DNA of 23,377 nt from Candidatus Poribacteria bacterium (lineage in GTDB: Bacteria; Poribacteria; WGA-4E; UBA9662), in assembly GCA_002729015.1 (NCBI GenBank), contig PBVO01000065.1, forward strand, positions 61,094-84,470. The letters run 5' to 3'. Below are positions 16,084-22,669 of the stretch, in pieces. The notes beneath the pieces were generated by a model. It worked only from the letters and a program-made list of their open reading frames with translations. It ran no database searches and had not been told where the DNA came from. The translations under genes were made by a program, and so were the position numbers. Numbering within the stretch: the first letter of the stretch is position 1; every line of letters begins with the position of its first letter.

Positions 16084-17508
16084 TTATAGGATGGTCGCTT
16101 GTACGGTATTTTGAGTATTTGGCTGAGCAGAGAAAACGCGGTCTCCAGCAATAATCACAATGTAGTCGCCTTTATTAGCTAATTCTGATTGGAGAACCGC
16201 TGATTTTACTACAGTAACTAATTCTTCTAAAGTCTGGAAATCTTTGGTGTTAATATCGATAGTTCCCCAGTATAACAGACACTTGCGAAGGGTTTCCTGG
16301 TTGGAGCTGGCTACTACGATTGGCGCACGCGGCCGCCTTTTCGATACATTCCAAACAGTCTTACCTGAGTCAGTACAGCAAATAATAAGTGCAGCACCAA
16401 TTTCCAACGCAATCTGGCAAGCCGCATTACCTACTGCATCAGGTAAATCTTCGTTTATAACCAGCGGCTTAGAGCGGAAGTTTGCCTCATAATCTAAGCA
16501 ATCTTCTGTTGATTTTGCCACCTTTGTCATCATATTAACAGATTCGATGGGATAACGACCAATTGCTGTTTCGGCTGATAACATTACTGACGATGTCCCA
16601 TCGTGAATAGCATTCGCAATATCGGTAACTTCCGCTCGAGTTGGCGTTGGATTATGTGTCATCGATTCTAGCATCTGAGTTGCCGTAATGATGGGCTTAC
16701 CATAAGAATTAGCTAGCTGTATTATTTCTTTCTGAAGATTTGGTACATCTTGTAGGGGTACTTCTAACCCGAGGTCTCCACGAGCAATCATCACACCATC
16801 TGCAGACTGAATAATACCACCCAAGTCCGATAACGCCTCACGCTTTTCCAACTTTGCAATAATCGGCTTTTCATGTCCTAAATTTTTTAATTGCAGACGA
16901 AGGTTTTTGATATCAGATGTATCGCGGATGAAGGATTGTGCCACCCAATCAATTCCCGAATCCACTCCAAATTTTAGATCGATCACATCCTTCTCTGTCG
17001 GGATACCCATATTAAGTCGTAAGCCTGGAATAGTAATTCCTTTACGAGATCGAAGTTCACCACCTGCTGTAACTTGACATAGTATGTCTGTATCTGTGAC
17101 CTTTTCCACGAGCAGTTGTATCTCTCCATCGGCTAAGAAGATTTTTTCCTCAAAACGAATAGAATTTATCATCTCGGGCGTATTAAAAGAAACCTGCCTC
17201 TCGTTTCCAATAATTGATCGAGTAGTCAAAGTAAAGGCGCTCCCTTCTTCTAAAGTGACCATTCCATCATTAAAGTTACCAACTCGAATTTTTGGCCCTG
17301 ATAAATCTTGTAAAATAGGAATTCGCTTACCTGTATCTTTTTCTGTTTGTTTTATGTTTTGAATTACTTCGGTCTTTTCTTTATATGTGCCATGTGAAAA
17401 GGAAACACGAGCAATGTCCATACCAGCTTCTACCATTTTGGTGATTGTTTTGACAGATTCGCTAGCTGGGCCAATGGTACAAACAATTTTGGTTTTTTTA
17501 ATATTCAT
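16084..17508 (-). CDS. pyk: Pyruvate kinase
   Basis: Transfers phosphate from phosphoenolpyruvate to ADP in glycolysis. The 474-residue protein has the usual A, B and C domains: KIVCTIGPAS near the start, ARVSFSHG (33-40), QDLSGPKIRVG (67-77), the B domain to about 170, IIAKLEKREAL, GVMIARGDLGLEVP, TATQMLESM, RAEVTDIANAI and MLSAETAIGRYP, then the C-terminal regulatory domain. The residues Leu69, Ser70 and Lys73 replace the Thr/Lys/Glu of K+-dependent enzymes, and Ser36 stands where a K+-ligand Asn usually lies, so this enzyme is probably K+-independent. The only gene on the - strand, it is divergent from rpiA. A TATAAT lies 45-50 bases upstream of the ATG. Confidence 0.97.
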   Translation of the reverse strand: MNIKKTKIVCTIGPASESVKTITKMVEAGMDIARVSFSHGTYKEKTEVIQNIKQTEKDTGKRIPILQDLSGPKIRVGNFNDGMVTLEEGSAFTLTTRSIIGNERQVSFNTPEMINSIRFEEKIFLADGEIQLLVEKVTDTDILCQVTAGGELRSRKGITIPGLRLNMGIPTEKDVIDLKFGVDSGIDWVAQSFIRDTSDIKNLRLQLKNLGHEKPIIAKLEKREALSDLGGIIQSADGVMIARGDLGLEVPLQDVPNLQKEIIQLANSYGKPIITATQMLESMTHNPTPTRAEVTDIANAIHDGTSSVMLSAETAIGRYPIESVNMMTKVAKSTEDCLDYEANFRSKPLVINEDLPDAVGNAACQIALEIGAALIICCTDSGKTVWNVSKRRPRAPIVVASSNQETLRKCLLYWGTIDINTKDFQTLEELVTVVKSAVLQSELANKGDYIVIIAGDRVFSAQPNTQNTVQATIL

Positions 17509-17552
17509 TTGGTAGAGAAAAATCCTATGAAATAGTAATTTGTTTTGAACGT

Positions 17553-17558
17553 ATTATA
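17553..17558 (-). promoter_or_regulatory. Candidate -10 box for pyk
   Basis: On the - strand the sequence reads TATAAT, a perfect -10 match, 45-50 bases upstream of the pyk ATG. No convincing -35 box is seen at 16-18 bases further upstream, so the promoter may depend on an activator. Confidence 0.4.
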
Positions 17559-17615
17559 ACTGAATTTACTGAAAATAGTTTGTGATTACTAGATCAATTC
17601 TGTGTAGATTTAGTA

Positions 17616-17644
17616 TTGATGTCCCAATCAATTTTTGATACACT
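17616..17644 (+). promoter_or_regulatory. Candidate extended -10 promoter for rpiA
   Basis: TTGATG (17616-17621), a 17-base spacer and TACACT (17639-17644) with an extended TG at 17636-17637. An inverted repeat, ATTGAT (17615-17620) and ATCAAT (17627-17632), overlaps the -35 box and could be an operator. The predicted start is about 17651, giving a leader of about 34 bases. Confidence 0.5.
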
Positions 17645-17684
17645 GTCTCATCTCTAGAACTCTTTAGAAGTTGTGAAGAAGAAT

Positions 17685-18365
17685 ATGGATTTGGAGAATC
17701 TTAAACAACAAGCGGCGAAATCGGCTGTTGATTTTGTTCAGTCTGGTATGGTCATTGGTTTAGGGAGTGGTTCTACGGTTTATCACGCTCTTCTTGAAAT
17801 CGGTAAACGTGTACAGGATGGCATGGATGTTATTGGCATTCCAACGTCTATTCAAACAGCCCGAATAGCAGAAAGTCTGAAAATACCTTTGTCGGACTTA
17901 GATTCCCATACAAATCTTGATTTGACAATCGACGGAGCCGATGAAATTGATACTAATCTTAATCTCATCAAAGGCTTAGGTGGAGCATTAGTAAGAGAAA
18001 AAATTACGGCTGAAGTTTCCCAACAGTTGATTATTATTGCTGATCAAAGCAAGATCGTTCCGTATCTTGGTCAGGTTTCACCACTACCAGTTGAAGTTGT
18101 AAAATTTGGATGGAAAGCCACACAGGATCGTATCAGCGAGTTTTGTACCAGAGTTGAAAGGCGGTTTGAGCAGTCAGGCGTGTATATTACAGACAATGGC
18201 AACTATATTCTGGACTGTTATTTCGACAAGATTACTCAAGCTGCGAAAACGGAAGTCGATATCAACAATCTGCCCGGAGTAGTAGAAAATGGGTTGTTTA
18301 TAGATAGGGTAAAATTGGCAATTATTGGCACGAAAAATGGCATCCAGCATCAATATAAGTCTTGA
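17685..18365 (+). CDS. rpiA: Ribose-5-phosphate isomerase A
   Basis: Interconverts ribose 5-phosphate and ribulose 5-phosphate in the pentose phosphate pathway. The 226-residue product has GLGSGST (25-31), IDGADEID with Asp83 and Asp86, Lys96, GGALVREK with Glu105 and ADQSK, all in the positions of E. coli RpiA (Asp81, Asp84, Lys94, Glu103) shifted by two. NLPGVVENGLF near the end is typical. I chose ATG 17685 with GAAGAAG just before it over the in-frame GTG 17673. The stop overlaps the TTG of the next gene (TTGA). It is divergent from pyk and shares an intergenic region of about 175 bases with it. Confidence 0.96.
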   Translation: MDLENLKQQAAKSAVDFVQSGMVIGLGSGSTVYHALLEIGKRVQDGMDVIGIPTSIQTARIAESLKIPLSDLDSHTNLDLTIDGADEIDTNLNLIKGLGGALVREKITAEVSQQLIIIADQSKIVPYLGQVSPLPVEVVKFGWKATQDRISEFCTRVERRFEQSGVYITDNGNYILDCYFDKITQAAKTEVDINNLPGVVENGLFIDRVKLAIIGTKNGIQHQYKS

Positions 18366-19102
18366 ATGTGGAGAAATTTTGGGTTTTCACTTTTCTGCTT
18401 ATAGTTATGTCCTTTACGAGTGGTACCAACTCTGGTTGGTGCGACCCAGAGCCAGAGCTTTTGCCACATGGTGTGTTTGTCGCAAGCTTAGGACTCAATA
18501 CTCAGTTAGTTGATTCTTTGGTATCTACTGTAGGCCAATTGCGTGCAGGTATTTTTAGCTTTATTGAAATTAACGTGGATTCTATTCTAGCGGATGAAAG
18601 TATTACCACAAGGGTAAGATTATTAAAAGAGAACGGCAAAATTCCTCAGTTAGTGTCTGGACTTTCTAGCAGAGGAAATTATCAACTACTTTTCAGTAAG
18701 TCTTTCAACTTACCAAAGATTCAATCCTTTCAGTTGTACTTTGGTTTAGTTGACTCGCTGGACTTGGGACAAAGTAATTTGGACATAAAACAGCAAACCG
18801 ATAGCCAAAGAGCCCTCCTGATTGGAAGCCAAAAATCTATTGAACCTGCATGGGTGAATGGGGAGTTCTTATTGAGATGGCAGGGTAACCTCACAAATGA
18901 AAGTGAGCTTACTTCCATTTTTACCACCCGCTTGATTATGAAAACAGGTCTTTGGTTGGATGTTCAGGTTACAAAAAGAATGAAAGATATAAATATCAGT
19001 AGCAAAATTTCGTGGAGTAATCAGCAAATACTAGCTGAGATCGAGTCGGTGAGACGACTAGCCAAAAATATCAGCCGAATGAGGCAACAAGAGGCTAACT
19101 GA
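18362..19102 (+). CDS. Secreted protein of unknown function, overlapping rpiA
   Basis: The 246-residue protein starts with a signal peptide (WVFTFLLIVMSFTSG) and is predicted to be exported to the periplasm or beyond. There is no lipobox: the Cys in SGWC follows Trp. The remainder looks beta-rich, with strands such as AGIFSFIEINVDSI and SFQLYFGLVDSLDL, and ends in a helical, possibly coiled-coil segment (ILAEIESVRRLAKNI). I do not recognise a family. The TTG start lies in the rpiA stop (TTGA), so translation should be coupled; an in-frame GTG at 18368 is an alternative. The pairing with rpiA is probably of genomic convenience only; no functional link is visible. Confidence 0.65.
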   Translation: MNVEKFWVFTFLLIVMSFTSGTNSGWCDPEPELLPHGVFVASLGLNTQLVDSLVSTVGQLRAGIFSFIEINVDSILADESITTRVRLLKENGKIPQLVSGLSSRGNYQLLFSKSFNLPKIQSFQLYFGLVDSLDLGQSNLDIKQQTDSQRALLIGSQKSIEPAWVNGEFLLRWQGNLTNESELTSIFTTRLIMKTGLWLDVQVTKRMKDINISSKISWSNQQILAEIESVRRLAKNISRMRQQEAN

Positions 19103-19193
19103 TTTGATTGTGGAAATCCTTGAAAGCATTAGAGATAAGTATTAGTTTCAGTAAATTTAATTTTTAGTCAGCAGATCACTAGGAGAATTTGAA

Positions 19194-20582
19194 ATGGCAA
19201 AACAGCCTAACATTTTATTGTTTGGAATTGACTCTTTACTAGCAACTCACATGAGTTGTTACGGCTATTATCGACATACGACCCCTCACATTGATCGATT
19301 TGCTGAAGGGGGAACCTTGTTTGAAAAAACCTACAGCGCCCATATTCCAACGACTAGTGCATATGCCTCAATGTTGACTGGAATGGATACCTTCGGTACA
19401 CAGGTTGTGGCTTTACGCCACAAAGGCGGTCTTCGGTCAGAAGTTACGACATTGCCCGAAATTCTACGGGAACAAGGCTACGAAACTACTTGTATTGGTT
19501 TTAGTGGTAATCCCAGCAGCCGTGGTTTTGATAATTATCTAGATTACAAAGCTAGTTGGGGGAGTTGGGCCGCGGGTCGTAGTCCCAAAGCTCAAAGCCT
19601 AAACGAAGTAGCAATCCCAGAATTAGAGCGCCTAGCTGGTCAAAACCAACCTTTTTTTCTATTCTTACGGCATATGGATCCCCACTCACCTTACTTGCCC
19701 CCAGAGCCGTATGAGCGGATGTTTTACCACGGGAATGAATGCGATCCAAACAATCAGTCAATGGATCCAGTAATGAATTTTAAACCTTTTTGTGATTATT
19801 TTGCTACTTGGATGCCACCCGGTATTACTGATGCGGAATACGTAATTGCCCAATATGATGGTGCTATTGCCTATATGGATGCATGTATTCAATCCATTTT
19901 TAACACTTTGGAGGCAATTGGTATTTTGGATGATACAATCGTCGTTTTGAATGGAGATCATGGAGAGACTCTATATGACCACGAATGTTGGTTTGACCAT
20001 CATGGACTATATGATGTTACTCTACATGTACCATTGATTGTTCGTTATCCGCAGAAAGTTCCAGCAGGTAGAAGAGTCGTCGGTTATAACCAACACAAAG
20101 ATCTCGTGCCAACAATACTCGAACTGGCCGAAATTGATAGTGGTATCAGTTTCGATGGACAGAGTCTAATACCGATGGTTAACGGCCAAATTACTTCCCA
20201 CGAATCGGAAATTTATATTACCGAGTGTACTTGGATGAGAAAACATGGGTGGCGTACGCCGGAATGGAAACTGATTCGGGCCTTGGAGCCAGACTTCCAC
20301 TTTAAACCAGAGGTTGAACTTTACAACCTGATTTCGGACCCAGATGAGTACGAGAATCAAGCTGAAAAACAACCCGAACTGGTTGAATTACTGACAAAAC
20401 GAATGAATAATTGGATTTCAGATAGAGAGTCAGCCACCGGTTTAGCTAATCCGATTTTTAACCAAGGCGATTGGCACGGGAAGGCCGGTATAGGACCCTT
20501 CAAAACTTCACAACAGGCCTACGATACACTTCATATCGGGGATCCCGGTCAAGCAGCCAAACTGCAAGCACGTTCGAGATAG
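19194..20582 (+). CDS. Sulfatase-fold hydrolase with Thr in place of formylglycine
   Basis: The 462-residue enzyme belongs to the alkaline phosphatase/sulfatase superfamily: PNILLFGIDSL with metal Asp13, SCYGYYRHTTPHID, ASMLTG after the active site, FLRHMDPHSPY (His160, His164), and NGDHGETLYDHECWFDHHG (Asp255, His256, His270). It has the sulfatase C-terminal subdomain with DPDEYEN. The FGly motif CxPxR is missing; the aligned residues read TTSAY, with Thr53 at the catalytic position. The nucleophile is therefore probably a plain Thr, as in LtaS or NPP enzymes, so substrates may be phosphodiesters or phosphonates rather than sulfate esters (inference). AGGAG at 19181-19185, eight bases upstream, fixes ATG 19194. 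No signal peptide, so cytoplasmic. Confidence 0.85.
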   Translation: MAKQPNILLFGIDSLLATHMSCYGYYRHTTPHIDRFAEGGTLFEKTYSAHIPTTSAYASMLTGMDTFGTQVVALRHKGGLRSEVTTLPEILREQGYETTCIGFSGNPSSRGFDNYLDYKASWGSWAAGRSPKAQSLNEVAIPELERLAGQNQPFFLFLRHMDPHSPYLPPEPYERMFYHGNECDPNNQSMDPVMNFKPFCDYFATWMPPGITDAEYVIAQYDGAIAYMDACIQSIFNTLEAIGILDDTIVVLNGDHGETLYDHECWFDHHGLYDVTLHVPLIVRYPQKVPAGRRVVGYNQHKDLVPTILELAEIDSGISFDGQSLIPMVNGQITSHESEIYITECTWMRKHGWRTPEWKLIRALEPDFHFKPEVELYNLISDPDEYENQAEKQPELVELLTKRMNNWISDRESATGLANPIFNQGDWHGKAGIGPFKTSQQAYDTLHIGDPGQAAKLQARSR

Positions 20583-20616
20583 TAGATCAGGTTCGGCTTC
20601 ATCTAACTAAAGTTGA

Positions 20617-21003
20617 ATAATTGCAGGTAGACAAATAGTAGAAACAACCCGTTCTGTCGTAACTATTCGATTTTTGTCTGGGGCACTACATAATGTTTAT
20701 TGGATGAGGACGGAGTCTGCTAGTTCAAGGCTTGTGGTAAGATCGTTTTCTAAGGTTGTAAAGTTTGTTCAATTGGATTGATTAGTTTCACTTGTAATCG
20801 TTCTCAAATACGGAAAAGCAATTGACAGATTTTCCGTGGGAGTGAGTGTTGATCATTTTGGCCTTGTTTTTGTCAGCTTTTATCTACCTCAGGACTACGA
20901 AATGTCCAAACAGTTAAGCAACCTAATCGGTAAGTATTATGTTTTTGGTTTCCCAAATCAAGCAATCATAGTTTTTTATCATTGGGATATGAAAGGTTTA
21001 TAA
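20617..21003 (+). pseudogene. Possible gene remnant: one frame broken by a single TGA
   Basis: From the codon after TGA 20614-20616 the frame runs 54 codons to TGA 20779-20781, then another 73 in the same frame to TAA 21001-21003, four bases before the glucuronokinase start. No good start codon or ribosome binding site is present at the beginning (TTG 20674 and ATG 20704 are in-frame). The stretch LSGALHNVYWMRTESASSRL followed by VVRSF recalls the first strands of aminoglycoside-phosphotransferase/choline-kinase-like proteins, with no match to the rest. A decayed gene is possible; chance cannot be excluded. Confidence 0.25.
20810..20837 (+). promoter_or_regulatory. Inverted repeat upstream of the glucuronokinase gene
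   Basis: ACGGAAAA (20810-20817) and TTTTCCGT (20830-20837) form a perfect 8-bp stem with a 12-base loop that contains TTGACA (20822-20827), a perfect -35 match. No -10 box at the right distance is clear (nearest AGTGTT 20845-20850). It could be an operator or a chance structure. Confidence 0.3.
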
Positions 21004-21007
21004 GCCG

Positions 21008-22039
21008 TTGATTATCAAAAGTAAAAGCCATGCTCGAATTGGTTTAATAGGCAACCCTTCTGATGGATACAATGGGAAGACTATCTCCTGTTCTATAAGT
21101 AATTTCTGGGCTAGTACCACTCTATGGGAAAGCCCTAATTTGCAAATCGAGCTGAATCCAAGTTGTGATCCAACTAACTTTGAATCTCTTAGCCAGCTAC
21201 ACCAATTAACCGAGGAAAACGGTTATTATGGAGGTTTAAGGCTAATTCAGGCCAGTTGCAAAAAGTTTTATGAGTATTGTCAGGAGGTACATATTGAATT
21301 GCCGCGGAAGAATTTCACTTGTACCTACAATACTAATATTCCCCGTCAAATTGGGTTGGGTGGTTCCAGTGCCATTATAACTGCTATGATGAAGTCCTTG
21401 ATGCAGTTTTACAATTTAGGCCATGATCAAATTGATAAACGTATACTACCAAGTCTTATTTTGAGTGTAGAGACAGAAGAACTTGGTATTAATGCGGGCT
21501 TACAAGATCGTGTCGTTCAAGTCTATGGTGGTACTGTATTCATGGACTTTTCAAAAGAAGTAATGGACAAAGTAGGAACCTATGAGTTTGGTCATTACGA
21601 ATCTCTGGATTCAGCACTAGTCCCTCCGTTATTTTTGGCTTATCTTTCTGCACCTTCTGATTCAGGAAAAATTCACAGTGATGTGAATTTTCGATATCAA
21701 AATAATGACCCTGAAGTCGTATCTGCCATGCGTACTTTTGCAGACTATGCAAGTTCTTTCCGTTTTGTAATGAAAAATGGGGATGTTGAACGAATCAAAG
21801 AATTAATGAACCAGAACTTTGATCTGCGTCGGCGAATTTTTGGTGATATTGTGATTGGTTCCAAAAATTTAGAGATGATAGAGATTGCCCGCCGTTATGG
21901 CTGCCCTGCTAAATTTGCTGGCTCAAGTGGTGCAGTAATCGGCATATATGAAAACTTGGCACAACTACAGCAACTTATCCAAGCTTATCAAGATAAAGAT
22001 TACAAACTGATCAAGTTAGCGATTGTTGGAGATCAATAA
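21008..22039 (+). CDS. Glucuronokinase, GHMP family, plant-like
   Basis: Glucuronokinase phosphorylates D-glucuronate at C1, giving glucuronate 1-phosphate for UDP-glucuronate synthesis (known for plant GLCAK1). The 343-residue protein closely follows the plant enzyme in many blocks: ARIGLIGNPSDGYNGKTIS (9-27), SNFWAS, EENGYYGGLRLI, CKKFYEYC, NTNIPRQIGLGGSSAI (108-123, ATP loop), ETEELGINAGLQDRVVQVYG with catalytic Asp167, and NFDLRRRIFGD. A conserved PSDSGKIHSDV and CPAKFAGSSGAV complete it. The TTG start at 21008 has AAAGG about 10 bases upstream. No UDP-sugar pyrophosphorylase is nearby. Its terminator follows at 22106. Related sugar-1-kinases cannot be wholly excluded. Confidence 0.88.
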   Translation: MIIKSKSHARIGLIGNPSDGYNGKTISCSISNFWASTTLWESPNLQIELNPSCDPTNFESLSQLHQLTEENGYYGGLRLIQASCKKFYEYCQEVHIELPRKNFTCTYNTNIPRQIGLGGSSAIITAMMKSLMQFYNLGHDQIDKRILPSLILSVETEELGINAGLQDRVVQVYGGTVFMDFSKEVMDKVGTYEFGHYESLDSALVPPLFLAYLSAPSDSGKIHSDVNFRYQNNDPEVVSAMRTFADYASSFRFVMKNGDVERIKELMNQNFDLRRRIFGDIVIGSKNLEMIEIARRYGCPAKFAGSSGAVIGIYENLAQLQQLIQAYQDKDYKLIKLAIVGDQ

Positions 22040-22105
22040 TCTTGACCTCCAACATGAAAAACGGATTCTAAGTGACTTGCCTTTCTCCAAAATACACCCA
22101 GATAT

Positions 22106-22143
22106 AAAAAGAGCCCATTCTGCTAAGAATGAGCGATCTTTTT
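22106..22143 (+). terminator. Rho-independent terminator after the glucuronokinase gene
   Basis: CATTCT (22116-22121) pairs with AGAATG (22126-22131) around the loop GCTA; GC/GC and AAAAAGA/TCTTTTT (22106-22112 with 22137-22143) extend the stem past small mismatches. A T-run closes it, and the A-rich left arm allows use from either side. Confidence 0.85.
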
Positions 22144-22355
22144 GCTGTGAAAATTTTCTTTTTCCTCTCAAGTTTGATTGGAATATTCTGTGATTTTTTA
22201 TTTTTTCTACAACATTTTTTGATTTCCATTTGATACGAAAAGGTTACCCCTTTTGATATTACGATTCTGTTCACATTAGCTTTTTGTCCGATCAAAATGA
22301 AGTAAGTACCCTAAGTGCAGATCTAACATATTTGAGAATAAGTTCACCTCTAGAA

Positions 22356-22384
22356 TAGTCAAAAATTTGTAAATCTGATAGAAT
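22356..22384 (+). promoter_or_regulatory. Candidate extended -10 promoter before the beta-propeller gene
   Basis: TAGTCA (22356-22361), a 17-base spacer, then TAGAAT (22379-22384, five of six to consensus) with extended TG at 22376-22377. The predicted start is near 22391. The downstream half overlaps the large inverted repeat at 22381-22418, so a repressor bound there would block the polymerase. It is the only good promoter between the terminator and the next gene. Confidence 0.55.
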
Positions 22385-22418
22385 CTAGGTGCATAGTGTA
22401 CACTACCCACCTAGATTC
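22381..22418. repeat. Nested inverted repeat at the predicted transcription start
   Basis: Outer arms GAATCTAGGTG (22381-22391) and CACCTAGATTC (22408-22418) are perfect 11-bp inverted repeats. Between them, separated by CA and CC, sits a second perfect palindrome, TAGTGTACACTA (22394-22405). No T-tract follows, so it is not a terminator. The position on the -10 box and start site fits an operator for a dimeric regulator, or two nested sites. Confidence 0.75.
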
Positions 22419-22669
22419 GAGATAAATTCGGTGACTTTCAGGCGCGACACAAAGCTAAAGTCATAGTCTACTAAGCTAATTTGGTAAACCTTCAATTATG
22501 AGGAGGCTTACCTATATTACTAGGTTGATTTGTTTGAATGTTTTAGTCGTTTTTTGACTAAACTATTAAATCTAAGAATACGTTGAATTACTCAACGGTA
22601 TAGTTACTAGTGAAAAAGTGACTTCCACTTTGCAGGCATGAACTTTATTTTTCAATCATTTTTGTATCA
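22419..22669 (+). other. Hairpin-rich leader before the beta-propeller gene
   Basis: No ORF of note. Three short perfect inverted repeats follow one another: TTTAGTC/GACTAAA (22542-22562), CGTTGA/TCAACG (22581-22597) and AAAGTG/CACTTT (22615-22631). A strong Shine-Dalgarno-like AGGAGG (22501-22506) has no start codon at the usual distance. An 11-codon frame, ATG 22638 to TGA 22673, overlaps the next start as ATGA and could be a coupled leader peptide. No known riboswitch was recognised. Confidence 0.4.

Noticed and set aside
16071..16094. Hairpin CCACCCTA/TAGGATGG between the convergent HEAT-repeat and pyk genes
   Set aside because: It has a mismatch, an all-A/T loop and no T-tract after the stem on either strand, so it is not a convincing terminator.
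20779..20781. Internal TGA as a selenocysteine or tryptophan codon
   Set aside because: Several genes here end in TGA, and no SECIS-like hairpin is evident directly after it, so a plain stop is the simplest reading.
22068..22295. Minus-strand open frame of 75 codons after the glucuronokinase gene
   Set aside because: It runs through the terminator, is Lys/Ile-rich as expected for AT-rich DNA and has no ribosome binding site.
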